Shown: positions 8,066-16,432 of the stretch, in pieces
How positions within the stretch are numbered: the stretch's first letter is position 1
Layout of the letters: every line of letters starts with the position of its first letter
Assembly: GCA_031553915.1 (NCBI GenBank)
Contig: JAVBKT010000005.1
Location: 1 to 44,701, forward strand
Reading direction: 5' to 3'
Length of the DNA stretch: 44,701 nucleotides
Source of the DNA: HGM13862 sp031553915
GTDB lineage: Bacteria > Bacillota > Dehalobacteriia > UBA4068
Notes under the pieces: generated by a model
Databases searched by the model: none
The model's input: the letters and a program-made list of their open reading frames with translations, nothing else
What the model was told of the DNA's origin: nothing
Made by a program: the position numbers and the translations under genes

Positions 8066-9181
8066 TTAAACAACTGCCTTCTGGCACGGCAGGCCAGCTC
8101 TGGCATGGCGTCCGTATTTACGGGCAGCCAAAAGCAAAGCCAGCAGATTATCGGCGCTGACGCCAGGCGGCAATTGGCATCCTGCTGCTAAGATATAGCC
8201 GCAGGGATTATCCGCTGCGCGGGCAATACACTGCCGGCCGCTAGCAAGCACATCGTCAATACTGCCTTGCTGCATAACTGCTACCGGAGGAACATTGCCA
8301 ACCAGAGTCAGCTTGTCACCAACAGCATTTTTTAGCGTGGAGAGGCTTTCACAGCTGTCCGCGCGGAAAGATGCAATACCCATCCCTGCCAGCTGAGGCC
8401 AGATGGGTTCTGTTCTGCCGCAAATATGCAGACCTGGCCTTTTGCCAGTGATTCTTATCACTTCAGCAACCAGACGGCCTAGTGGTGGCGCGACAAGGCG
8501 GCTGAATGTCTCCGGCCCAATCACAGAAGTCGAGGCTGCCGGCTCAGCAATATTTACTGAACTGATACCAAATTTTTGCTGCACAGCCGCAACCCAAGCC
8601 AGCTGGCAGTCAACAACAAAATCCAACAGCTGCGTTAGCTCCTCTGGATGAAGCGTAAAATCAAGCATCACCTCATCGATCGGGCGAATAGAGATAGCTG
8701 TGCTCAAAGGGCCGCCGATTTCTGTGGCAAGTGGAAAATCATCGCCAAAGCAGCGCTTATATTGCCCAATTTCTTCTAGCATCTTTTTCAACACAGCTGA
8801 TTTATGCGGATCTGGAATGCTATAGCCGGACAAATACTGATAATCCGACAAAGGCAAATCCGTGAGATAATCCGAATCTGTCTCCGGATAATGGGCAGTG
8901 GCGCCCAAAGCTTCGCCGATCTTTTTCAAATTAGGGCCAATGCTCACGCCATAGCAGTCGAAATCCTCCGCAGCCTTTTGATATACCACGGCCTTCACCG
9001 CAAAATCGCGGCGGTATTCGCCCTGCGTATAGCCGTATATTGGAGCCATGTTTTCGCGCACAGACAGGGACACCGGCAAACGATCAACCTCTTTACCCTG
9101 CATATAGGCTAGCATACGCTCTGCGTTCGTCATCTCATCCGCATATTGATGCGTTTCTTGTATCAGCTGATCATGGTTCAT
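8066..9181 (-). CDS. UroD/MtaA-family corrinoid methyltransferase homologue
   Basis: A 371-residue uroporphyrinogen-decarboxylase-fold protein. The start NAERMLAYMQGKEVDRLPV is characteristic of the family. H252-x-C254 (LHICGRT) and C335 (LAAGCQLPPG) match the zinc-binding His/Cys/Cys set of the MtaA/MtbA methylcobamide methyltransferases, which true UroD lacks. It therefore probably moves a methyl group to or from a corrinoid protein or a thiol. No corrinoid-binding protein gene is adjacent. It lies 1 base after the second ADP-ribosylglycohydrolase gene and is the last gene of that run, so it is likely co-expressed with the ribosyl cluster. Its true substrate is unknown. Confidence 0.8.
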   Translation of the reverse strand: MNHDQLIQETHQYADEMTNAERMLAYMQGKEVDRLPVSLSVRENMAPIYGYTQGEYRRDFAVKAVVYQKAAEDFDCYGVSIGPNLKKIGEALGATAHYPETDSDYLTDLPLSDYQYLSGYSIPDPHKSAVLKKMLEEIGQYKRCFGDDFPLATEIGGPLSTAISIRPIDEVMLDFTLHPEELTQLLDFVVDCQLAWVAAVQQKFGISSVNIAEPAASTSVIGPETFSRLVAPPLGRLVAEVIRITGKRPGLHICGRTEPIWPQLAGMGIASFRADSCESLSTLKNAVGDKLTLVGNVPPVAVMQQGSIDDVLASGRQCIARAADNPCGYILAAGCQLPPGVSADNLLALLLAARKYGRHARAGLPCQKAVV

Positions 9182-9182
9182 C

Positions 9183-10238
9183 TTATTTGACAGCTTTCTT
9201 TAACATGTCCTCAGCCAGCCCTTTGAGGTCAAAGCCATTCTCTTGCTCAACAGTCGGCAAATAGTGCGGGGGGAAAACGCTAAAGCCTTTCCACGCGCCG
9301 CCGATAGCGCCAATCAAAGAGGCAATAGCAGCGGTTTCGTCACCAATGTTTATTCCGTCAACTAAAGCCGACATCACAGCCCCTTCTCTGGCAATCAAGA
9401 GCCCCAGCGCCGTGGGAACAGTCTCCGCGATAGCAGGGCCGCAGCCGATCAAATCGCGCAGAGCATCCATGCCGCCATCATTGGCATGCGAGACAGCCAG
9501 ATCTATAGCCATTTTGATGCGCTCCTGCACAGAGGGGCCGGGATAAATACAGATATCCGCTTTAGCCCGCGCCAGTTCCTCACCGCGCTTGGCGCCGTAT
9601 TGCGCTGCCTCTATGATATCATACAATTTAACATCTTCTGCCAAGGCTTGGCTGACAGCGGCAGAGATGGCGCAGGCTCCGGAAATACTCAAGGGGTCGT
9701 CATGCGAGGCCATGGTCAGATTGGCAGTCGTCTCTATTGTGGAATCAAGATCAGTAGGGTGCAGCAATGCTGCTGGCCAGGCCTTTACCGCAGCGCCATT
9801 GGATGAGAGAGCATAATAGTGCCCCTTGTACAATTTGTTGCCCAAATGGCCGGAATAGGCCCATAATTCCTGCTTATCATCTGCCAGAAGAGCTTTAACA
9901 ACCTTGCGCGTAGTCATCCCGGCAAACGGCTCAAACCATTCTGTACTGCCCCATTCTTTGAGCGCGGCTGTTGCTGTCTGGCGATTGATCTCACCCTGCT
10001 CTGCAATAATATGCCGCATCAGCAGATAGACAATGCTGAAAGCATCGCTCACCTGCCCTGCCCGGCGGCCGCTGGCCAAAGAGTCCGGCAGCGGTGTGAT
10101 AAAATCACTAACCCGGCCCTGGCACTCTTTGATAATTTGCCGGGTGGAATATGGTTCAGTGGCTGCGCCCAGGGCATCGCCCACGGCAGCGCCAACAATA
10201 CAGCCCAGATATTTATCCATCATTACTGAAGTGTTCAC
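9183..10238 (-). CDS. ADP-ribosylglycohydrolase-family protein, metal site degenerate
   Basis: 351 residues, all-helical DraG/ADP-ribosylhydrolase fold. The family start IVGAAVGDALGAATEP is intact (D21). The metal-binding TDD motif reads SDA (64-66). The C-terminal DxDT motif reads DETA (300-303). Both changes remove residues that coordinate the two magnesium ions in active members. Its neighbour at 10238-11284 keeps them. The two are tandem paralogues sharing 1 base of overlap. This copy may be a non-catalytic partner or binding protein, or may use altered chemistry. The reading frame is intact, so it is not an obvious pseudogene. Confidence 0.82.
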   Translation of the reverse strand: MNTSVMMDKYLGCIVGAAVGDALGAATEPYSTRQIIKECQGRVSDFITPLPDSLASGRRAGQVSDAFSIVYLLMRHIIAEQGEINRQTATAALKEWGSTEWFEPFAGMTTRKVVKALLADDKQELWAYSGHLGNKLYKGHYYALSSNGAAVKAWPAALLHPTDLDSTIETTANLTMASHDDPLSISGACAISAAVSQALAEDVKLYDIIEAAQYGAKRGEELARAKADICIYPGPSVQERIKMAIDLAVSHANDGGMDALRDLIGCGPAIAETVPTALGLLIAREGAVMSALVDGINIGDETAAIASLIGAIGGAWKGFSVFPPHYLPTVEQENGFDLKGLAEDMLKKAVK

Positions 10239-11284
10239 TATGCTGTCACCTCCTGGCTGATTCTGGCTGTAGCTATAGCGGTAATCTGCTCTGCCAAAGG
10301 GGTAATGGCTAAGCCATTGGCCGCCTCCAGTGTGGGCAGATAATGCGCGGGAAAAGCCTCCGCCCCATAAAGCGCGCCGACTATAGCTCCTGTCATGGTG
10401 GCAATGGTATCTGTATCATAGCCAACATTGACTGCGCCAAATAAAGCGCCCAGCGGGTCGCCGGGGTTTGCTGCCACAAAGCCGACTGCGGCGGGGATAG
10501 CCTCGCAGACATGCAAGCCCGCGCCAATACAATCGCCCAGCTTGAACATTTTTTCCTCCGGCGAACCTTCGCCCAGGCCGATCTCGATAGCCTTTTCCAG
10601 ACGGCTCACCAAAGAGGGGCCGGCCAAATCGTGACCAATTTGCAAACCGCGCCGCTCTCCTTCACGCGCGCCATATAATGCTGCCTGCAATACAGAGTAT
10701 AAGTCTGCATCCGGCATCAGGGCCTTGCTGACAGCGCAGGAGATAGCGCAGGCTCCGGCCAGAGCCAAATAATTATCATGGGTAATCATCGTCACAGTGA
10801 TCGAGTCTGCAATTGTCCGTTCCAGATTGCCGGGGTTAAACATGCCAAGGGGTGAGATGCGCATGGCAGAGCCATTGGTCGCCTGACGGCTCAATAGCTT
10901 GACGCCTCCTGTGGCAGGGATGTCCTCGCCTTTATAGCGTCTGATAGCAATACGGGTCGTTGGCCCGGCAAAACGGTCAAAGAACACCGCATGTTCGGAC
11001 CAGTCGATCAAGGCGGCCTGTACTGCCGCCACGTCGACATTCCCTTGATGTTCGGCTATGCTTTTGGCCAGAAACCAGGCAGAGCTAAAATCGTCAGTCG
11101 CCTGTCCCGGTATATTACCCGCGCCAAAAGTATCCATAGGCGGCGTTTCAAAATCCGTAACCGGGTGGCCAAAATAATCTATAATCTGCTGCGTGGTACG
11201 CGCTTCTGTGGCCGCGCCCATGCCGTCTCCGGCAGCAGCGCCAATCAAGGCGCCCAATATACTGCTATAAAGCGAATAAGCCAT
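10238..11284 (-). CDS. ADP-ribosylglycohydrolase-family hydrolase
   Basis: 348 residues with the DraG-type fold. The metal ligands are all in place: GALIGAAAGDGMGAATE (D20), TDD at 63-65 and DTDT at 290-293. The family motif NGSAMRISPLG is at 138-148. These enzymes cleave N- or O-glycosidic bonds of ADP-ribosyl or related ribosyl compounds. In E. coli the relative YegU is encoded beside a nucleoside transporter and a PfkB kinase, an arrangement close to the one here. A 135-base gap separates it from the PsuG-like gene, with no clear terminator. GGAGG lies before the ATG. It is followed by its degenerate paralogue. Confidence 0.86.
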   Translation of the reverse strand: MAYSLYSSILGALIGAAAGDGMGAATEARTTQQIIDYFGHPVTDFETPPMDTFGAGNIPGQATDDFSSAWFLAKSIAEHQGNVDVAAVQAALIDWSEHAVFFDRFAGPTTRIAIRRYKGEDIPATGGVKLLSRQATNGSAMRISPLGMFNPGNLERTIADSITVTMITHDNYLALAGACAISCAVSKALMPDADLYSVLQAALYGAREGERRGLQIGHDLAGPSLVSRLEKAIEIGLGEGSPEEKMFKLGDCIGAGLHVCEAIPAAVGFVAANPGDPLGALFGAVNVGYDTDTIATMTGAIVGALYGAEAFPAHYLPTLEAANGLAITPLAEQITAIATARISQEVTA

Positions 11285-11419
11285 AATTTTCCTCCAGGTC
11301 TTTTATCCTATATTAAAAAACTTTTTATCTATTAATAAGCCTCTTATTCAGGCAAACAATTTGTCCATTTGCTAATAATGGCTTTTATTGGCTATCTAAT
11401 ATTTGTTGTACTGACGGGG

Positions 11420-12184
11420 TTAAATTTTCAGACCGGCAGCCAGCTTGGCATTGTCAATCAGCCCCTGCAATTGCATTGTTGATGACTTGCCTTCAGTTAA
11501 TTCGTCAAGCTTATTATTGACAGCCGGGTGATACAGCCCGCCTCGTTGTTGAATTTGTATGCCGAAGGCCATGGCCTCCTCCAGCTGATCTTGTTGCACT
11601 ATTTTTTGCTCCAGGCCATTTAAGATCAGCAGCGACAAAGACAGCTGCGCCGTGTCCAGTGTGCCATCCAAAGCCACTTGCGGCTGAGCAGCGAGAAAAC
11701 CATCGCAATAGTCAGCCTGCACGCCGATAACCTTTACTCCATTTTGTTGCAGCCAGATAATAGTCGCCGGCAAGTCAAAAACATCCTTGGGCGCACTGGC
11801 CACCAAGCCAACCGGCAATTGCGCCAAGGCATATAAATCCGCGCCAATATCACGAAAGGGATGCGGCCCGATACCGCCCATGCCGCAGGTAACAGCAAGA
11901 GGAATGCCCCTATCTGCGCAAACCTGCATGGCTGCTGAGGCTGTCATCGCTGCGGTTACCTTCTGCTTTATCGCATCTGCGAGGGTTGCCGCATCTATCC
12001 GTTTCAGGCTATCAGCTCTCTCACGCAAGGGCAAATATTCTTCTATCGCGCCGATAATAATTTCGCCATTTTCCAGCCAAACCAATTTAGCTTCACAATC
12101 AGGCCAAAGGGTCAAAATTTGCTGATTAGAAATTGAGGGCAGGCCATGTGTGAGCAAAGCGGTTTCCATTAAAAAATCAGTCAT
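11420..12184 (-). CDS. psuG: Pseudouridine-5'-phosphate glycosidase homologue
   Basis: 254 residues, shorter than the ~310 of characterised PsuG. Recognisable family segments are METALLTHGLP (E7, the conserved glutamate), GMGGIGPHP, DIGADLYAL, SAPKDVFDLPATIIWL (K133, aligned with the Schiff-base lysine) and a C-terminal LIDNAKLAA (N245). PsuG splits pseudouridine 5'-phosphate into uracil and ribose 5-phosphate. The PfkB kinase at 13401-14339 would supply the phosphorylation step. The shortness, and the weak conservation in the middle (residues 30-75), leave room for a different C- or N-ribosyl substrate. SD GGAGA lies 6 bases before the ATG. Confidence 0.75.
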   Translation of the reverse strand: MTDFLMETALLTHGLPSISNQQILTLWPDCEAKLVWLENGEIIIGAIEEYLPLRERADSLKRIDAATLADAIKQKVTAAMTASAAMQVCADRGIPLAVTCGMGGIGPHPFRDIGADLYALAQLPVGLVASAPKDVFDLPATIIWLQQNGVKVIGVQADYCDGFLAAQPQVALDGTLDTAQLSLSLLILNGLEQKIVQQDQLEEAMAFGIQIQQRGGLYHPAVNNKLDELTEGKSSTMQLQGLIDNAKLAAGLKI

Positions 12185-12203
12185 AAAAATTCTCCAAAAG
12201 TTA

Positions 12204-12237
12204 ATAAGGCAAGGAGGAGTATACCCCCTTGCCTTAT
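12204..12237 (-). terminator. Stem-loop after the substrate-binding protein gene
   Basis: The arms ATAAGGCAAGG and CCTTGCCTTAT pair perfectly. No strong U run follows on the minus strand. It is more likely an mRNA-stabilising or attenuating hairpin inside the operon, raising binding-protein output relative to downstream genes, than a full terminator. Confidence 0.6.
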
Positions 12238-12253
12238 ATTGATAAAATATTAC

Positions 12254-13339
12254 TTATTTCCAACCATCATAATCGGCAACATTGTCGGCATTGACCAAAG
12301 CAAAAGGCGTCCAGAACATATCTTCAGTAATTTCATGGCCTTGAACCGCTTTCAGAGCAAGAATCAAACCGGCTTTACCGAAAAGATATGGAGACATGAC
12401 TACAGAACCGTCCAGTTCACCGTTTTCAATAGAAGTTTTGGCTTCTTCGATAAAATCAATACCAACCACAATCACCTGGTCTTTAACTCCGGCTGCTTTC
12501 AGCGCTTCCACCACGCCCAAAGCCATTTCATCATTGGCGCACATAATGCCGGCCACATCCGGATTAGCCTGGAGAATATTGGTGGCGATGTCATATGCCT
12601 GCTGGCGATCCCAGTTGGCCGCTTCTACTGCCACCACTTCGCCGCCGTTTTCTTCAAAACCGGCAATAGCGCCCGCTTTTCTTTGTTCACTGTTATCCGC
12701 GCCAGCCTGGCCTTCGATAACAGCAACTTTGCCCGCGCCGCCTAATTTTTCCATGATATAAGTAGCGCCGAGCTTACCTTGGGCGGCAAAGTCAGAGGTA
12801 ACAAAAGCTTCAATCACAGCGCCAGCATCAGCGGCAGCGGCGGCATCAAGATTGGTGCCGACAGCAACCACAGGAATTCCCTGAGCAGTTGCTTCTGCAG
12901 CCGGGTTGACCAGGCAAAACGGAGTCATCGCAGAGATGGCAAAAGCAGCGTAATCTTTAGCCAACAGGGCGGTCATAGCATCAGCCTGCCCTTGTTCATT
13001 GGCTTCATCAGGAGAGGCTACCACATCAACAGTGACGCCGTATTCAGCGGCAGCGTCTTCATAGCCCTGTTGCACTGTTACCCAGAAAGGATTGGTCATG
13101 CTGAAAGCAACTGCGCCGATTTTTTCGCCATTGCCCATTTCCGGCAAAGGAGCCAGCGCATCAAGCATATCCTGCTCCGCTTGCTTGAGCAGTTCATTGG
13201 TAATAGCGGCAGGGTTATTGTCCTCTACATTGTTTTGATCTTCAACATTAGGATCAACTGGTTCTTCCGCCGGAGTACACCCCACTACCAAAGCGGAAAC
13301 TAACATTATTAAACATAAAACCACAACTAGTTTTTTCAT
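12254..13339 (-). CDS. Sugar/nucleoside ABC transporter substrate-binding lipoprotein
   Basis: 361 residues. The lipoprotein signal MKKLVVVLCLIMLVSALVVGC is followed by an acidic linker, then a type I periplasmic binding fold of the RbsB class (IGAVAFSMTNPFWVTVQQGYEDAA; CANDEMALGVVEALKAAG). The start at 13339 has GGAGG at a normal distance; two ATGs upstream are too close to or overlap that SD. The ligand is probably a ribose-like sugar or nucleoside, judging by the kinase and glycosidase genes on either side. It differs from the usual rbs order in that it lies after the kinase gene. Confidence 0.88.
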   Translation of the reverse strand: MKKLVVVLCLIMLVSALVVGCTPAEEPVDPNVEDQNNVEDNNPAAITNELLKQAEQDMLDALAPLPEMGNGEKIGAVAFSMTNPFWVTVQQGYEDAAAEYGVTVDVVASPDEANEQGQADAMTALLAKDYAAFAISAMTPFCLVNPAAEATAQGIPVVAVGTNLDAAAAADAGAVIEAFVTSDFAAQGKLGATYIMEKLGGAGKVAVIEGQAGADNSEQRKAGAIAGFEENGGEVVAVEAANWDRQQAYDIATNILQANPDVAGIMCANDEMALGVVEALKAAGVKDQVIVVGIDFIEEAKTSIENGELDGSVVMSPYLFGKAGLILALKAVQGHEITEDMFWTPFALVNADNVADYDGWK

Positions 13340-13400
13340 TCTCATTTCCTCCATTTTTTATATTATCATTAACCTTATCTGCTGATAAGGAGATAACCGT

Positions 13401-14339
13401 TTATTTATGGTCTTCGATAAAAGCGAACACCTCATCCTGGGTAATTTTAATGCGCGGGCCAAAGTGTAAACACTTGATAGCGCCCACTGCTGCGGCAAAG
13501 GTCATTGCCTCAACACGGCTTTGGCCAAGGACAAAATAGCTGTAAAGAAAGGCGCCCAAAAAGCCGTCGCCAGCCCCGGTAGAATCAATGGCTTGCACAT
13601 CATAAGCAGGCACCTTGATTGTCCCCTGCTCATTGATCCAGAGAGCGCCGTCGCTTCCTGCCGTACAAATCGCGCCCAGCCTTGGTTGGAAACTTTGATA
13701 AACGCTGGCTAATGCCTGCTGATAATCAGCCGCATCCGCTAGCTCCACGTAGCCCTCTCTGCCGCTGATAATCAAATCAGCCAGGGATAAGGCGGTAATA
13801 ATCTCTTCATGCTTTACGCCGATACTTTCCATAAAGCTGGGGGTACATTCCAGGCAGATGATCACCGGAATATGGCGCTCTTGGCAGATCTTGGCAAGCT
13901 TAATTGCCGGGGCGCTGGGGAAGAGGTCTGAATAAAATAAATCCACCCCGTCCAGAATCCTGGCATCAACTTCTTCCGCGGCCAGCGCCATCAGGCTATC
14001 GCCGAGATTAACAAAGATGCAGTGTTCGCCGCCCTTGGCAGCCCAAATATAAGTATGCAGCGTTACGCCGCCCTTGTTAACCAGCAGATTGCTGCCATCC
14101 ACACCGTCTTCGGCCAATGTTTTGCTGAATTGCCGGCCAAACTGATCATCGCCGATTTTGGCCACCAGCCGCGCTTGTCCTCCCAAAGCAGCAAATGCAC
14201 AGAGCATATTAGCGCAGCTGCCGCCGGGGATAAGCTGCTCGCTATCAACCCTTTGAAAGGAATCGCCCCGGGGTAAGCTGGAACAGCTAATCACCGTATC
14301 CATAGCTGCCGCACCCATGCCTAAAAGTGTTTTTGTCAT
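13401..14339 (-). CDS. PfkB-family carbohydrate/nucleoside kinase
   Basis: 312 residues of ribokinase fold. The N-terminal glycine-rich PGGSCANMLCAFAALGG motif is PfkB signature 1. The C-terminal DSTGAGDGFLGAFLYS is signature 2, with the catalytic aspartate in GAGD. It phosphorylates a sugar or nucleoside 5'- or equivalent hydroxyl. With a PsuG homologue in the same operon, a PsuK-like role (pseudouridine kinase) is plausible, and YegV-like nucleoside kinases are an alternative. The start was set at the ATG with GGAGAGG 6 bases upstream. The binding-protein gene follows 61 bases downstream. Confidence 0.87.
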   Translation of the reverse strand: MTKTLLGMGAAAMDTVISCSSLPRGDSFQRVDSEQLIPGGSCANMLCAFAALGGQARLVAKIGDDQFGRQFSKTLAEDGVDGSNLLVNKGGVTLHTYIWAAKGGEHCIFVNLGDSLMALAAEEVDARILDGVDLFYSDLFPSAPAIKLAKICQERHIPVIICLECTPSFMESIGVKHEEIITALSLADLIISGREGYVELADAADYQQALASVYQSFQPRLGAICTAGSDGALWINEQGTIKVPAYDVQAIDSTGAGDGFLGAFLYSYFVLGQSRVEAMTFAAAVGAIKCLHFGPRIKITQDEVFAFIEDHK

Positions 14340-14362
14340 CAATATCCTCTCCAAGCAATCTA

Positions 14363-15358
14363 TTAATCTGATTCCTTATCTCTACGGTTGCGCACTTCCG
14401 CTACAATGATGGCCAGCAAAATGATTACGCCGGTGATAACCTGCTGATAATAGGTAGGCACTGTCAGCATGGTCAGGCCATTGCGCATCACCGCCAGGGT
14501 CAGGCAAGCAATAAAGGTTCCCAGCACTGAGCCGGAGCCGCCGTTTAAGCTGCCGCCACCCAGCACCACCGCTGCAATGGCGTCCATCTCATAACCAGCG
14601 CCTGCCAAGGGGGCTGCGGAATTGAGGCGTGCAGCCATAATCATACCGGCTATAGCCGCACACAGGCCTGAGACAGCATAAATACTGATGCGGTAGAATT
14701 TGGTATTAACTCCGGTGCGGCGCAAGGCCTCGGAATTGCCTCCCAGGGAAATGCTGTATTTGCCCCACAGGGTTTTGCTGAGCAAGACCATGCCAACCGC
14801 TGTGATCAGCAGAGATAACACAATCGGTGGGTTGAGCGGGCCAATAGAGCCTGTGCCCCACCACTTGAAGCTCTGGGCAAAACCATAAATGGAAACCCCG
14901 CCGGTCAAAACCAGAGCCAGACCCCTGGTAATGGTCATTGTCGCCAGCGTGGTGATAAAGGGGTTGATTTTCAGAAAAGAGATAATCGCACCATTGGCAA
15001 TGCCCACAATAACGCCGATAGCCAAGCCGATCAATATGGCAGCGGGGACGGATATGCCGGCTTTCATCAGCACAGCCATCACCGCACCGCTTAAGCCCGC
15101 AATACTGCCCACAGAAAGATCCACGCCTCGGCTGGCAATGACAAAGGTCATGCCCACTGACAGAATCAAATATACCGAGCACTGATCAAGAATATTGCGA
15201 AAATTTTTCCAGGCAAAAAAATACTCTGAAGTCAAAGAAAGAGCAATCACCATAATAATGAGGATTGATCCCAGCAAGATTTTGGAAAAATATTTATTTT
15301 GTTTGATATATTTTTCGGTAAAAGATTTAGGATGAGGAGCATCTATATTTGCATTCAC
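14363..15358 (-). CDS. Ribose-type ABC transporter permease
   Basis: 331 residues, about ten hydrophobic segments, RbsC/BPD_transp_2 family. Typical elements are SVGMTFVIASRGVDLSVGSIAGLSG and the AAVVLGGGSLNGGSGS loop that contacts the ATPase. The start codon is GTG at 15358, whose G is shared with the TAG stop of the ATPase gene (TAGTG), so translation is coupled. Only one permease gene is present, so it would work as a homodimer. Part of the ribosyl-compound import operon. Confidence 0.9.
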   Translation of the reverse strand: MNANIDAPHPKSFTEKYIKQNKYFSKILLGSILIIMVIALSLTSEYFFAWKNFRNILDQCSVYLILSVGMTFVIASRGVDLSVGSIAGLSGAVMAVLMKAGISVPAAILIGLAIGVIVGIANGAIISFLKINPFITTLATMTITRGLALVLTGGVSIYGFAQSFKWWGTGSIGPLNPPIVLSLLITAVGMVLLSKTLWGKYSISLGGNSEALRRTGVNTKFYRISIYAVSGLCAAIAGMIMAARLNSAAPLAGAGYEMDAIAAVVLGGGSLNGGSGSVLGTFIACLTLAVMRNGLTMLTVPTYYQQVITGVIILLAIIVAEVRNRRDKESD

Positions 15359-16113
15359 TATGCCACCCCACTGCGGGCCGCGCCGCTTATTATCATGGTG
15401 ATAATATCATCAATGTTCACTGCTTGCTTGTCCAGAATATCGACAACGCTGCCGCGACGCATAATGCAAATACGGTCTGCCAAATCATAGACCTGCTGAA
15501 TATTGTGGCTGATAATGATAATAGCCAAGCCCTGATCCTTTAAGGACTGAATCAATTGCTGCACGGCCATTGTTTCCTGATAGCCCATCGCAGCCGTAGG
15601 TTCATCAAATATCAACAGCTTTTGGCCTTGCATCAAAGCCCGGGCTACGGAAACAGCCTGCCGCTGACCGCCGGAGAGATTGCCGACCATGGCGTCAATA
15701 TCTTCAATATGAATACCCAGCTTTTCAAGTATTTTTGTTGTTTCTGTTTGCATTTTTGTCTTCTGCAACCAGCCAAAATGGCGGCATTCATTGCCCAAAA
15801 AAATATTTTCCCACACATTTTGGGAGTTCACCAAAGCCAAATCCTGATAAACGGTTGCGATGCCGCAAGCCCCGGCCAAACGGGGTGTGAGGTATGGATA
15901 GGAGATATTATTGATAATAATCTCACCGCTGCTTGGCCTTAACACACCGGAGAGGGCTTTGATTAATGTCGATTTACCAGCGCCATTATCACCGGCAATA
16001 GCCAGAATTTCTCCGTTATTGACATTGAGATCAACACCGCATAAAGCCTGAATATGATTAAAGTTTTTCTTGAGATTTTTGACTTGCAGATATAAATTAT
16101 CTTCTTTTACCAT
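15358..16113 (-). CDS. Sugar ABC transporter ATP-binding protein, single domain
   Basis: 251 residues with one ABC domain: Walker A GDNGAGKSTLIKAL, signature LSGGQRQAVSVARAL and Walker B LLIFDEPTAAMG, followed by the H-loop IIISHN. RbsA-type proteins normally have two fused ABC domains (~500 residues); this is the half-size, FrcA-like form and must dimerise. AGGTGA lies 7 bases before the ATG at 16113; an ATG at 16119 is only 2-3 bases from it. It is the first gene of the operon, behind a promoter and a palindrome in its leader. Confidence 0.88.
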   Translation of the reverse strand: MVKEDNLYLQVKNLKKNFNHIQALCGVDLNVNNGEILAIAGDNGAGKSTLIKALSGVLRPSSGEIIINNISYPYLTPRLAGACGIATVYQDLALVNSQNVWENIFLGNECRHFGWLQKTKMQTETTKILEKLGIHIEDIDAMVGNLSGGQRQAVSVARALMQGQKLLIFDEPTAAMGYQETMAVQQLIQSLKDQGLAIIIISHNIQQVYDLADRICIMRRGSVVDILDKQAVNIDDIITMIISGAARSGVA

Positions 16114-16165
16114 GCTCATTTCACCTGATATTTTATGATATTATTTGCTTAACATATCTATCGGT

Positions 16166-16189
16166 CAGGATAATAGATCTATTATCCTG
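16166..16189. promoter_or_regulatory. Perfect 24-bp palindrome, candidate operator
   Basis: The arm CAGGATAATAGA is followed directly by its exact complement. It sits about 20-43 bases downstream of the start predicted from the -10 box at 16216-16221 and 53 bases before the ATPase gene. This suits a repressor roadblock site or a leader hairpin. No regulator gene lies in the cluster, so the regulator must be encoded elsewhere. Confidence 0.65.
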
Positions 16190-16215
16190 CAGTTGTTTCG
16201 TCAACACCGTATTTA

Positions 16216-16244
16216 AGTATATTGAATATATAATCCCACTTCAA
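16216..16244 (-). promoter_or_regulatory. Promoter of the ribosyl-compound transport operon
   Basis: On the minus strand TTGAAG (16244-16239) and TATACT (16221-16216) are spaced by 17 bases. It lies upstream of the ATPase gene with the palindrome in between. The rest of the 313-base gap 16120-16432 is AT-rich apart from a terminator at 16339-16388. Confidence 0.6.
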
Positions 16245-16338
16245 CAAGTATTCAAATATGCGATAAACATAAACTATTTATATGAAACATCTATAAATAC
16301 TATCTTAGCCTCCCTATAATAAAGACCCAGTTAAACTT

Positions 16339-16388
16339 GAAACAAGAAAACATCCACAAGGATTAGCCTGTGGATGCTTTCTTGTTTC
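16339..16388 (-). terminator. Terminator after the activator gene
   Basis: Two stacked complementary tracts (GAAACAAGAAA with CTTTCTTGTTTC, and CATCCACA with TGTGGATG) form a long hairpin with a 10-base loop. It lies 45 bases past the stop of the BadF-type activator gene. Confidence 0.75.
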
Positions 16389-16432
16389 GGGGGAGGATTT
16401 GCAGCTTAATATTAGCTTAGCTAAAAGCCATA

